Origin: Paramecium tetraurelia
Lineage: Eukaryota; Ciliophora; Oligohymenophorea; Peniculida; Parameciidae
Reading direction: 5' to 3'
NCBI RefSeq assembly: GCF_000165425.1
Contig: NW_001799067.1
Location: 6,867-70,866, forward strand
DNA length: 64,000 bases
The notes below the pieces were generated by a model. That model saw only the letters and a program-made list of their open reading frames with translations. It made no database searches and was not told the origin of the DNA. Numbering within the stretch: position 1 is the stretch's first letter; every line of letters begins with the position of its first letter. The translations under genes and the position numbers were made by a program. Shown piece by piece: positions 11,304 to 25,279 of the stretch.

Positions 11304-12363
11304 AATTAAAATATTATTAAGAGCTTTTTAATTAAAAAATGAATTAATTATTGAGAATTAAGTTAATTCATAAGATAGATAGTTAATCTTTGTCCAGGAG
11401 AAAAATATGCCTTCTAAATAATTATACCTAAAAAATTAATGACACCAATTTTTGTTCTATTATAACCTACAAGGAATTTTACTATTTAATTAAATTGAAT
11501 AAATAAATTGATAAGAATTTAGAATTAAAACTTCATTTGTTGATTTGAGAGTTAAATAGGCTAATAATTTACAGAACTATATATATATTCTTTTGAAGAA
11601 TTGAAATATCTATAGACGTTGAATCAAAGTAATAGAATCTAAAGAATGATAATTATAGAAAAAAACCTCATAATTCTTATGGGTCATGAGGAAAACGTAG
11701 GCTATGAATAATTTGTCAGAGGACTTATATTATCAATATATAAGATCAAAAAAATCAGAACTACGATGAAACATATCTTAGTTAAATTTTCAGTTTATTG
11801 TTGCTTCAAACTAACATTCCGTATTCATAATTTAGTGTTTACATTTCAGTTTAGCATTTAAGAAGCAAGATTAAAGAGTAATTAATATTTAAATATAAGT
11901 AAAATTTATATCAAAAGGTTGTCAACTTATAGTATTTCACTTCTTAACTGAGTTGGTAATTAATAAGGTAAAACCTTAATCCTTAGAAATGAATTTTGTA
12001 TCAAGACTTGTGTGGCAATGTTTGAAACTATTAAATCAACTTTATCAAGGACTTATACTTGGAATATAGATCAATAGTATTTTCGAAAAATTTGGAGTTA
12101 TTAAAGAAATTTTATGTTTAAAATAATGTCATAGCTTATTATTTTTCCTATTCTTTAGTTGGTTTCCATCCTCAATTTTCTTTTTTTATTGCAGCACAAC
12201 TTAATATTATAATATTTTTTTAGGTATTTTTATTAAGTTATTATAATAGTCAGATAAAAAGCAAAGTATTTTTAGAATATTCTAATAAAACAAACCGTCA
12301 GCTTTGGATTTATTGGGAATAAGTTAAATGTATTAATAAATTAATATTTTATTATAATGTTAC
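11304..12363. other. intergenic or eroded sequence, no intact gene
   Basis: One open stretch on the + strand near 11650-11950 starts with MIIIEKNLIILMGHEENV and runs for about 95 codons without TGA. It matches nothing I know and may be fortuitous or a relic. The remainder is AT-rich without structure. Confidence 0.35.
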
Positions 12364-14141
12364 TTCACATATTCTTGGTTATATAATTGATGCACTCTTT
12401 TTAATCTGATGGCAAGAGGATGAATTATTATTTACAATTATTCAAGCAATAGTAAAACAATAGACTTTCTGGCTTATATATAGAAATCTTGTCTTTTTCA
12501 TACTTAAAGATACTTTTTATTAGTCTTTCACTTTCTTCTGATAGCTTTTGCTGATTTTAATTAAGCGATTTTAGTTTCTAGAGCTTTTCCTCACTGATTA
12601 AGCATTCATAATTAATTCTAATATCATTTAATTCATACATAGCCTCTTGAATATACTATTTTATGACATCAATAGTTTTTATGCCTCTCTAGCTAATTTG
12701 GCTTTGTGAACAATATTCGGTTTACACTCTCTCTCTCTAAGTTTAAGGGTCTTAATTTTTTTTCTGCAAGATAGCGTTAGGGCTAGTATTTTTTATTAAA
12801 GTTTTACATCTGACTTTCGGTGAATGATGATTTAATATTTACAGAAGCATTCAAAAAATTTTAGGCTTAAGTTGTTGTTCGAAATTTCTAATTATCTTTT
12901 TGATTAATTATCTTAGCATTAAAATTTGTTTCCGTACGGTCACAANNNNNNNNNNNNNNNNNNNNNNNNNNNNNNNNNNNNNNNNNNNNNNNNNNNNNNN
13001 NNNNNNNNNNNNNNNNNNNNNNNNNNNNNNNNNNNNNNNNNNNNNNNNNNNNNNNNNNNNNNNNNNAATTTAGATCATTAATCTTTTTGGTAACATCCTT
13101 GGTTTGTTGATTGTCTGTCTAAGTGACAAGAAGATTTGCTAATGATTAACTGTTATGATTGAATGTATTTAAATGTTATTATTTGTTATTATTATCCTAT
13201 GTTTGTACTTTGAAAGGCATAAAATTGTTTGGAATTACAGGGCATCGTTATATAGTTGGAAATTGAACCCTTTAATTTAGAGTAGGAATAGAAATTCTGT
13301 TTTAAGGATAGTATTAGATCATACTCTCAGCTAAGTCTACCAAAATTTAGCAGCGATTTGTATTTTAAATTTTGAATGGAACTTTCTCGATTTATTTTCT
13401 GAATTCTACTAGTTTCTTATCAGCAAATGGTAATTCACCTTTCATCATTTAATGAAGGATTAATCCAAGCTAAATTATATAAGGCGTATACAGCATAAAC
13501 ATCACGTTTGCTTTAAGGGTTAGGATCGTTTATATCAATTAGGTTATTTTTGCCCTCCTGTTTAGGGTCTTCATTTAGTTCTGGTGGGGCGTATATCGGA
13601 GTGCCAATCTAAGTCATATACATAGAGTTTGAACTGCAAACTTTACTAATTCCAAAGTCAGTCAACTTATAAATTAGTTAACCTTTTTGATTATTTATCA
13701 AAATATTTTCTGGTTTGATATCTCGATGGAGTATTTTTAGATTATATAAAATCTAATATCCAGATAAAAACTATTTTAAAAAATCCAGAATTTCCTCATC
13801 AGAAAAAAATTCACTTACTTTTTTCCTCTTATCTAATTCATCTTTTAAAGTACTCTGACATTTTTCCATTATTATGATTAAAGATTGTGTTGATTCGTCA
13901 AACTAATAATATTCAATTTTCACTAAATTTGAATTATTATGTTAAAATAACTTTTAAAGAATCACATCCTATTTTTTAAAGTTCTCCGAAGTCATTTCTT
14001 ATACGATCTAAATCAATAAAGATTTACTTTTGCACATAATTCCTTGCCCTTATTATAACCATCCTTGCAATTATATATACAACCTTCAGAACCATTAGCG
14101 ATTATATCTTTTTTATCAATCTCGTATTATCCAATTTTCAT
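12364..14141 (-). CDS. serine/threonine protein kinase with long C-terminal extension, interrupted by assembly gap
   Basis: The N-terminal half (14141 to the gap) is a complete kinase domain. It has a glycine loop NGSEGCIYNC, the Lys in ELCAKIV, the catalytic loop LHRDIKPENILI, DFGISK, IGTPIYAPPE, and a helical C-lobe. Introns of 20 and 22 nt restore the frame. Beyond the 121-bp gap the minus strand continues with TGA-free coding (RTETNFNAKIINQKDNQ, KKLRPLNLERESVNRILFTK). After a proposed 37-nt intron there is a coiled-coil-like end (ISEEKLQKLKSLNQNQQKLS) that stops at 12364-12366. I join the two halves because strand, spacing and the absence of a new start fit one gene. The frame through the gap is unknown. 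The kinase resembles the gene at 45405 around its catalytic loop. Confidence 0.7.
12946..13066. other. assembly gap (121 N)
   Basis: A run of 121 N bases of unknown sequence. The true gap size may differ. It falls in the C-terminal extension of the kinase gene on the minus strand. Confidence 0.99.
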
Positions 14142-14481
14142 CTAAATAAATATATGTATGAATTACAAATAGAAATCACTTAACTACAAAAATAATCTAA
14201 TTCTATTATATGAAATAATTTATTTTTAATTTTTAATTATATGAATCAATTGCAGATCGTAAGATTTATTTCTTAATTACATATCTTAATTACTTTCTCT
14301 AAAAGGTTCTAATTAATTTAAATATTGCAATGGTCATTCTTTTTAATATGCATACTAATGTATTGTTATTAATCAATCAAATCTGAGGAATCGATATAAA
14401 TTTATTAATAAATCGTATTGTAAAACCTACTTTTTATTCATTTAAATATAAATTTATATATTATTCATTAAGGATATTGGA

Positions 14482-16841
<2,360 letters not shown>

Positions 16842-16960
16842 AAGCTATTAATTATTAAGATTGAATCATAATATAAATATATTAAATTACTTGATATTTC
16901 AAATTAGAAATTTGTATTTAATTTTTTATTTATTTGAGGTTCTATATACATTAAATTTAA

Positions 16961-17503
16961 TCATTTATAGGCTTATAAAAAACTAGTGGAGCTATTCATA
17001 GTCCAACGATTAAGGGAGCTTCTTGATTCATCTATTTTGATACACTTTTCTATTTTTGGTAATTACAAGCGAACTTTAAATTGAGTCTTTTTTTCAGATT
17101 CAACGAATGAGTTATCTTTGCATTTTTAAGGTCTTGATTAACTAAAATGTTTTTTATTGTTTCTTTAAGTGGAAGGCATAACAAGTGTTGTTGGTTAGAG
17201 AAATTCTGAATATTCATTAACATATAATTATGGCATTGCTCTATAATCTATGCTTGAGGAAAGCTTAGCTTTTTTTAATGGCATATCTTAGACTTGAATT
17301 CTATTTAGGAATAGAGCAGGATAATTCTAATTTTAAATAGGAGATAGTTTTCTTTCTATTTTTAATCTTGTTTGCTTAATTGGTTAAGTATTTATATTTA
17401 AAGGTTCAAAATGCAGTAGCCTCATCTTAAATTCGATGTTCTCAGTAAGAATATTAGAATTTTTGTTTCTAAAAGGTGAGAAACTGCTGAGTACATTGTT
17501 CAT
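16961..17503 (-). CDS. hypothetical protein, 180 aa
   Basis: Unrecognised. An intronless frame of 181 codons from ATG (MNNVLSSFSPFRNKNSN) to TGA at 16961-16963. It is basic, with many Ser, Asn, Lys and Pro and no membrane segment or metal-binding cluster, so it is probably largely disordered. Several Ser-Pro sites (SFSPFR, KLSPIQ) could be kinase targets. It ends 119 bp from the stop of the converging kinase gene. The unbroken frame in AT-rich DNA supports coding. Confidence 0.65.
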
Positions 17504-17686
17504 TACGTAATTATTGTTAAAATATTTATACTGAATTTGGACTGTTTAATAAATAGATTCTTAATTTGGAATTGAATATTGATGGATTTTACGAAGTTGA
17601 TATTTATATAATTTCTAATACACAAATGATAATGTAATTGTGAGAATAGAGACGCTGAGATTCATCAATTAAATATAAATATAAAT

Positions 17687-19368
17687 ATGAGACCTGATTT
17701 TTTCATGGAAAAGAATATAAGAATACTGGAGAAGATAGGGTAGGGAGCTTTTGGTTAAGTGTATAAGGGTTTATACAAGAACGAGGAAGTGGCAATTAAG
17801 GTAAAGTTGATTTGATTTTTTAGTTTTTGTAAGATGCATAAATTTAGGAAACATCAATCATGGAAAATCTTTAGCATAAGAATATCATAAAATTTTATTA
17901 GGTTGTTTATTTTATATAGTTTAAGTATTTCAAACAAGGGAATTGCTAATATTTGGTGATGGAATATGCAGCTGGAGGTTCATTGAAAGAATTGATGAAA
18001 CAAAGTTTAGATGAGTTGACGATTAGTTAAATCATGGAATCTATTTTTACAGGAATCGAATATCTTCATTCTAAGTAGATCATACATCGAGATATCAAGC
18101 CTGGTATTTTAACATAACTCATTTAGATAATATCTTAATTAAAAACACAGAAGATCTTTCCAGCATCAAGATTGCTGACTTTGGTTTAAGTTATTAATAC
18201 AAACCGGAAATTCGTTATTATTAGACTGTTTCAAAATAGTGTGGAACCTTTATATTTATGGCACCAGAATAAATATTAAATAAAACTTATAACAAGGCTG
18301 TTGACATGTGGTCTTGTGGGATCGTCCTTTACATGCTATTGAATCAAGGAAAACATCCGTTTTTTCCAAGGATTTTCACTAAAAAAGAATTTATCAACAG
18401 TTTCCCAGATTTTAAATATGAACAACCCTTGCATGTATCTCCTCTTGCAAGGGACCTCTTATAAAGATTGTTATAAAATGATCAAGATTCTCGATATACT
18501 GCCGCCTAAGCATTAGTTCATCCATGGATTACTCGAAAATTTAATGATCCAATCCCAATGTGTGTTAAACAATTCGGAATTTGTTAAGAATAAAAAAGAA
18601 AAGTATTATTTATAATTATTATAGAATTTTTAATTATTATAATCAGTTTTGTTTATAATTTATTTGCAACAAATATCAATTAAACAATCTCCTAATCTTT
18701 CCAAAAAAGATCTAAATGAATTTAAAATTTTAATTGCTGAATTAGAAGAAGATAAGCAAGAACAACAATAAAATCTAGGGAACATCAGTCCTAAAAATTA
18801 ATAAATCCCATTTCAGTTATCAATAGCCAGACCTACCAAAATATTCAAAGCTTATAGAACTTTAAACAGAACACCTTCAAAAGAAAAGCATTATCGATTA
18901 AATGCTATTCTTAATTAAAAAAATGAGTCTAGTAAAGAATTAAACATGTTCAAGTTTAATTAACAACATAGTATTGATAATGATAAAAGAATCGTTCCCT
19001 TTGATCCGGATTCCCCAATGAAAAATTCAAAAAGTGTTTAACCAAGTAAAGTACTTCTTCCAGCACTGTCAGAATCAACTTAGACTTCTCTAAGTCCTTC
19101 AAAATTGACGAAGGTTCCTATTGTAAAACATACCTCATTTAGAAAAACAGGATGTTCTTTTTTTCTCGGATTAAATAGAATTAATAATAATTCAGTCCAA
19201 GAGTCTGAAACAGTAAGAAGTAAAGAAGACATTCATGATAAAGGGTCAATTATTAATACTCAAAGGTCAACTTTCAAATAATAAAGTAATTAATTTAGTA
19301 GTATTTTTAAATCCTAAAATAAAACCGTAGAACAATCTTTTTATACAAAAAAAAAAATACTAATCTGA
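17687..19368 (+). CDS. serine/threonine protein kinase (CAMK-like), 529 aa
   Basis: The kinase domain covers residues ~10-270: IGQGAFGQVYKGLYKNEEVA with the Lys in AIK, LVMEYAAGGSL, IIHRDIKP, ADFGLSY, CGTFIFMAPEQIL, DMWSCGIVLYMLLNQGKHPF, and HPWITRK at the end of the C-lobe. The activation segment and C-lobe recall CAMK kinases. A Ser/Asn/Gln-rich tail of ~240 residues without recognised domains follows, joined through a 22-nt intron. Three further introns (23, 24 and 23 nt) give 530 codons. The 24-nt intron in KFYQ|YFKQGN begins GTTG, is a multiple of three and has no TGA, so retention would merely add eight residues. The substrate is unknown. Confidence 0.85.
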
Positions 19369-19391
19369 TAAAAGTATAATTATGAATAAAT

Positions 19392-19874
19392 TCAAACTTT
19401 ATTCATTTTATTCTTTCTATTAAACATCATATCTATATTTCCGATTGCTTTTTAATTTTTCTTCCAATTCCCAGTATTTAAAAATGAAAAATTCTATAAT
19501 TTTAATAGATATTATATTACTTGGTTTTTAAAGCAACTTTCATACTTTTCCTTTTCTATCATCTTCTTCTTTTGAGTTTTATTTTATGATATTTTAGAAT
19601 TATTTACAGATTTAGATATATTATCTCTGTATGAGCTTAACATTATTTCATATTAATGCTTATTAGATTTGGCAGTGGTAGTTTAAAGTCTCCAAGCTTA
19701 ATTTTGTTATTTTTTCAACTATTGTAATTGAATAGGAAATCTCTCAGAATTCAAGTCAAAACTATAACTCTTTTGTTGTTTTTGATCCAAATAATTGGGT
19801 CGCTTTATCAATTCTTACTGTAATTGAGGTTTTAGACAACCAGAGAATTCTAATTATAATTGTTAAAAAATCAT
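19392..19874 (-). CDS. hypothetical basic protein; start overlaps the COG2 stop
   Basis: An open frame of ~160 codons with no TGA: MIFQQLQLEFSGCLKPQL, then IKRPNYLDQKQQKSYSFDLN, RDNISKSVNNSKISQNKTQK. Its first ATG (19872-19874) overlaps the TGA of COG2 (TAATGA), which is unusual for eukaryotic genes. A later Met (MLSSYRDN) could be the true start. Alternatively the frame is a C-terminal part of another transcript. A 27-nt intron-like segment (GTAATAT...TATAG) lies in frame near the end, so the C-terminus is uncertain. The composition suggests a disordered Lys/Ser/Gln-rich protein; function unknown. Confidence 0.45.
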
Positions 19875-21685
19875 TAATATAATTTAGTTATCATAATGTT
19901 TTTTATTTCTTCTTCATCCAGTTAGAACTACATTCTTATTTTTTGATTATCCAATGCATCATTTTTTTTGACTCCCATTTTAGCCATTAATTCTTCATTT
20001 TTATCACATGTATCAAGAGCTTACTTTTTAATTACTTAAAATCGTTCTAAAGTAGTATTGCATACCTTAATTTTATAAAATCATTATACTTTTTCACATG
20101 TTAATTTCTTGGTGGAATCATCTTCCAATTTTAATAAATAACTCTAAAGTGGTTTAAAAATGTTTATGCAAAAATTTGAAGGTTAATTGGGCATGTCTCT
20201 ATTTGTCATCCTAAATTTAGCTGGTATTCCACTAAAAGGTTCCAAATTTTATTAACACTCTATCTTGATCTATACTATTGCAATATCTATTAATTCTGAA
20301 ATCACGGATCTAATTTTATCCAATTATAACATTATAATGTCCTATTGCAATACTGACAAATTAATTTTTGATAGATTATTTATAATAATTGGTATTTTAT
20401 CAGTTTAAATGGAATTCTTATTTGATTTTATGAAATTGCAAAATCTTGTTATAATTTATATAGCTAATGTATAAAATTTCTATCTTAATAAGGAGATATA
20501 AACTTTTTATGAAAAACAATTCTCTATAATATTTTATAAAACCAAATGAAAATTGTATTCATTATTAGTTAGTTAAATTGAAAGTTCCGATTCTAATTTT
20601 TTAATAATTTCTGCTTATCTCATAGAAAAGTATGTTGATAAATTCCATTTCTCCATAAACTTTTTTTCTACTTCTGATCCCTTCTCAAAATTTACTTTAA
20701 GAGTTTATTTAACATTCTAAATATTCTAATAGTTTTATTAAAACAAATCCAATACTCCCAAGGAATAAATATTAACACATTCTTTTGTAGACAAATATAT
20801 ATAGAGTAATTCCACTAAAATATTTTTAAATGAAAATGTTTCAGTTTCAACTTTAGCTATTTCAATATTGTTCTCGTATATCTATAATACTGATTGCAAG
20901 AACTACTCTAAATTTGATGTATCCTTTGTCAATAAATTCTTATTTAATTTAGCAAAGGCCATATCAAATGCAGGCTTTAATAAAAATTATACAAGTAATT
21001 TCTCAGGTGTCTTATTTAATTGCATTTTTTGAAATGATCTAAGAATACAAGCAAATTTTATAGAATTAAAATTTTACAAACAATCCACAAATTCCTTTTC
21101 TAATAAATTTTAAAATTAACATTAATTCTGTTGAATAATCTGCAGCAAGTCAAATTACAACATTAATTATCTACAATGAGGTGATTTATCTAATTCTGTG
21201 TATAATTATCTTGATTTCACAATTAACTCACTTGTTTCAAGTAAATTGTAATTGGACATCCCTTTACTGAAATCTACACTCTCTAATACATTTATTAATT
21301 TCCTTAAGTCCTTCATACTATATTGGAGATTCTATATTAATTTTAAGTTTTCAACAATGACATTTATCTAATATATTCTTTATTATAAATTGTCTTAAGT
21401 AAGGACAATAATATCTGTAATATTGCTAAATTAGAGTGTAAGATTATCCAATTAAGATTGCAAAGATGTTAATTATGTGCTTATTTCAACATAATCCTCT
21501 AAGTTATTATCGACAGAACTCGCAATATCTTCACACGTTTATGATTATATTTAAGCTATTTAAGGCATTGATTATTCTATCTTCTTGTAATTGATCTCGA
21601 AATTAGCTTAAACGAAATTCTTAAGTATGAATTCTCTTACATCGAATTCACTATTCATAAGCTCATCATATTAATTACTTATCAT
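19871..21685 (-). CDS. conserved oligomeric Golgi complex subunit 2 (COG2)
   Basis: A subunit of the COG vesicle-tethering complex that retains and recycles Golgi enzymes. The 596-residue protein has, near its start, MNSEFDVREFILKNFVQANF and then NLEDYVEISTQLTSLQSQLD. These match the N-terminal COG2 pattern (FDV..F ... DY.DFV.LS..L..ld..L). The remainder is helical throughout and ends with QFQLDEEEIKNIMITKL. It is shorter than animal COG2 (over 700 residues), lacking some C-terminal sequence. One 24-nt intron (20066-20089) gives 597 codons. The start codon is only 25 bp from that of the divergent small gene at 21711. Confidence 0.82.
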
Positions 21686-21710
21686 AAATAAAATTAAATA
21701 TATAATTAAT

Positions 21711-21854
21711 ATGTTCTTCCTTCAACCCCAATAAGAGAAATAGTAAGCAACTAGAGAATTCAGAAGCAAGCAATTGAAAGAAGTGTTTAAAGCAGCCATT
21801 TTATTTGGAGTATTAAAATTAGCAGCAATTGCATTCAAACCTAAGAAGGCATGA
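21711..21854 (+). CDS. small hypothetical protein, 47 aa, with one hydrophobic helix
   Basis: An intronless 48-codon frame with TGA stop. A polar basic N-terminal half (PQQEKQQATREFRSKQLKEV) is followed by a hydrophobic helix (FKAAILFGVLKLAAIAFK) and a short basic end (PKKA). The layout resembles small tail-anchored or mitochondrial-import subunits (Tom5/Tom7-like size), but no signature is decisive. It is supported by position: it diverges tightly from COG2, in the usual spacing for this genome, and is followed by a convergent gene 32 bp away. It could be spurious because it is short. Confidence 0.45.
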
Positions 21855-21886
21855 TCATACATTTATTTTTAAATAAACATGAAAAA

Positions 21887-24766
21887 TCACTCTTGAAAAT
21901 CTAAACTCGTTGCACTTTTAGGTTTTGTTTATTTAGATCCATCTTGATTATAATCTAATTTTAGAGATAACTTCGCACTTGCCCCAGAGGTCTTTTTCCC
22001 AATCTTCTTAACCAATTGTTCATTTGAGGATTCAGACTTTTCAGATTTGTCATCTTTTACTTTATCCAATAATTCTTATCTTCTTTTTCTTTCTTACAGA
22101 TCTATATAAATAATATATATTAAAATTAAATACCTGAGCTTCCTGTTACCTAAGACTATGATAACATTTACATTTATAATTCCTCTATCAATTAATCCTT
22201 TTTATTTAATTCTTCTTAATTTTCACTTCTCAATTGTTTTAGTTCCTCGTTCTCATGTAATATTTAGTTCATTTTCTAATAATATTCTTGATCAGAGGTT
22301 TATTCTAATTATTATTATAAATTTTGAATGAGGGTTTCCTACTCTAGGAACCTTTATTCATAAAATGCCTTCATCTAATTAATATCCTGATTTTCAGTGT
22401 AAGCATCCTTGTTTATTTCATTCATTTATAATAATTGATCCTCAAGTTATTGTATCTAATATTAATTTTCAACTATTTAATTTTCCTTATCCAAAATAAT
22501 TTTGTTAAGATCTTCAACTTAAGTTATAAAATTTTATATTTAATCGTAAGCCTCTATAATATAATAATATATATATATACTTGAGTAATAATTATACATT
22601 TCTTCATATTGCAATTGAATTTTGTTTTTCTATTCAGTCAATTCTCCAATTTATTGTTGCAAATTAGATTGATTCTCTTCATATTCGCCTAATTCTTCAT
22701 TCAAAGTTTGAATCTTTTCTTTGAGATCATTAATGCATTTCTCATCAGCATTTTTTTTTATATTAGCTTCATCTTCAAATGATTCCTCTTTTTTAATTGA
22801 TTTTCTCAAGGCATTTCTTATATTTCCAGAATTAAATGAATTCTAAATATCCAACAAATGTTATTAAGATTATTTGGACAATTATTCATTTTTATCAACT
22901 TCCTGTTATAAATCGGTTTGCACTAAAATAACAATATAAAGTACATTTTAAGTATAAATTTTAGGTTGAATTCAATTAATCATTTAATTCAACTATCTAT
23001 GCATTTAATGTATTGATTTATTCTTATTGTTCCTCTTCTTAAATATTCTACCATTACTACTTCATTTGATTTTCGGTTTCTAATTTTTCAAATTAAGTTT
23101 TTAAATTTAAATACTTCTTTTCAAAGTCTTCATCATTTTATTTTTAATTGATTTCTTTGATTTACTTCTTTAATTCATCGATTTCAAAATTTTTATTGTT
23201 AACAATAAGTTCATACTATTGGAGATGTTCCTTAAGTTCAGTAATCTTTTAGGATTGATCTTCTGGATTATTTTTGTTTATTTGATTTAATTATTCCACA
23301 AAGTTTTATATTTTTTTTTCATATTCATTAATAGTTTCCTCAAGTTCAGTATTTTGAATTTCCATCCATTCTATTTTCATTTTGGATTCAGATTCCAATT
23401 TCTCATATTATGTCTTCAATTATTAAATCTTTTCTTCATAATCATCATTTTTTAAACTACATTTTTATTTTGTTAATTCTACTTTTAATTTATGGATTTC
23501 TTCATTCTTATCTGAAACTATGTGTTCATAAGAATTAATTTAATCTTATAATTGACTGGATGATAGTTTGGTTTCATCTTTTTGTATTTCAATTTGACCA
23601 ATCAAAACATCATTTTATTTTTGCAATTCTTCAATTTTTTGACTTAATTAATCATTCTCTTATTTGAGATCTTCAAGCTAAGATTTTTGTAAGTTAAGCC
23701 ATTCTTATTTCATGATATCTTGAGTTTATAGGTCAGTATATTATTAATATAAATCATCATATTTGATCGATATTTATTTAATTTCTGATTCATATGATTA
23801 AGGATTTGTAGATTCTGAAAGTTTTCCTTCCAATTCTTGTATCACTTGAGCCAACTATTAAAGTTGTAATTATTATTCATTATAAACATCTTAGAGTTGA
23901 TTTAAGTTTGATAGTTCTTTTTAATATTCCTAGACTTTGTTTTAGAGTGATTAGATTTCTTATTGTTTATCATCCATTTATTTAGCAGTCTATTTGGATA
24001 GGTCTTATTGATGCTATGATTGTTTTTCTAAATCTTTAACTAATTTTTCTAATTGATTATTTTTTAATCCTAATTCGCTTATTTATAATTAAAACTAATT
24101 TTTATGTTGCTGACCCTTATCATGCTCTTGAATTGATTTTTTTAATTCATCATTAGATTATTATAAGGATTAGTTTTCTTTGGTTAATTTCTCTATTTGT
24201 TTTTCAAAACTATTTTTTTCTTGTTTCATCTCATCAATTGTTTAAATAAATTTTTAAACATTTTCCTCATATTGCAGCATTTATTAATCATTAAATTTAT
24301 GGTGAGATGTCTTTCTAAATTGATTTAATTATTCAGAATATTTTTTATTTTCAATTTCTAATTTTTTATTGTCAATAGAATGCTTTTCATTTCTATCACT
24401 CAATTCTTAGATTTATTTTTTTTATTTGGCAATTTATTCATTAAGTTATTGAACTAAGATCTAAAATTATTATTTTTCTGTATTTGGTAATAAAGAAGTT
24501 TATTAATGTCCAGATGTTTTAGGCACTTAATTTAGGGTCTTAGAATCATTGATATCTTACTTAGTCTTTCCATCTTATTTCTCTTTTAATTAATTAAGAG
24601 TATCCCATCTTTTTTACAGAGTTTCGTATTTATCTTTCCAAATTTCAAGTTCTTTAGATGATGCTTCCTTCTCAAATTTGAACCTTAAGCAGATTTCTTC
24701 ATACATTTTCTTATATTGTTTCAACACAAGAGTACTAATATCACTAACAGGATTTTTAGGTAGCAT
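21887..24766 (-). CDS. long coiled-coil protein, about 900 aa
   Basis: It begins MLPKNPVSDISTLVLKQYKK and then is almost uninterrupted heptad-rich sequence (e.g. KLEIENKKYSEQLNQFRK, QLSQKIEELQKQNDVLIGQI, NTELEETINEYEKKIQNFVE). It has Gln/Glu/Lys/Asn composition and repeated 'QYEKLE(S/T)E..MK.(E/Q)W...Q' segments (~23080 and ~23380), suggesting internal duplication. The C-terminus (SSNEQLVKKIGKKTSGASAK, then ATSLDFQE) is basic and non-helical, ending at TGA 21887-21889. A few short introns are implied around 22100, 22560 and 22930; their exact borders were not all fixed. It is a structural (cytoskeletal, basal-body or Golgi) protein by appearance only. Confidence 0.8.
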
Positions 24767-24958
24767 ATTGGAAAATAGATTATAAAAATGAATTAAATTT
24801 TATTTTGATTAATATTCATTTATTTTTTGATAGGAATTTATTTGATTGTAATATGAAAAATGGAGAATGGAGAGGTTTAATGATTAAATATAAAAAATAA
24901 ATGCACAATTGGTTTTGAATTGAAAATAATTTATTTTAACAGAAAATAATTTAAACAA

Positions 24959-25177
24959 ATGAGCACTCAAAGATTTGATATAGTTAGATAAGGATTGAAT
25001 ATCACATCACCAATGAAGAGTGATATAGTGGATCTATATAAGAGAGCCTTAACCCAGAAACAATATTAAAATAAAGCTGATTATATACGATATCATTTAG
25101 AATAAAAATATGGTAAAGACATCAATTTAAATCGCAGGACGTTGTTGGTGTGTTTTATTGAGTAGTTTGCATAGTGA
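24959..25177 (+). CDS. small hypothetical protein, 72 aa
   Basis: A 73-codon intronless frame: MSTQRFDIVRQGLNITSPMK, then KADYIRYHLEQKYGKDINLN and RRTLLVCFIEQFAQ. It diverges from the coiled-coil gene (193 bp). The segment AxxIRxHLEQKYG faintly recalls the first helix of dynein light chain LC8, but the rest of that fold is missing. It could be a truncated gene or the first exon of something now lost, since the following 100 bp are non-coding before the CK1 pseudogene. Confidence 0.4.
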
Positions 25178-25279
25178 ATAAGAGTATGATTTAGCAGATC
25201 CTGAACATTTTTTATTTGAATTAAAATCATCAGAACATCATATTCTAGTTTATTTGATTCCTGAATATAATTATTAAAT

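Noticed and set aside
13200-13380. Reading in-frame TAA/TAG as premature stops (many broken genes)
   Set aside because: The conserved proteins (S23, PI4K, MAP kinase) need these codons as Gln, so they are not lesions. Only TGA was counted as a stop.
24959-25177. Dynein light chain LC8
   Set aside because: Only a short AxxI..HLEQKYG similarity; the conserved core of LC8 is absent, so left as hypothetical.
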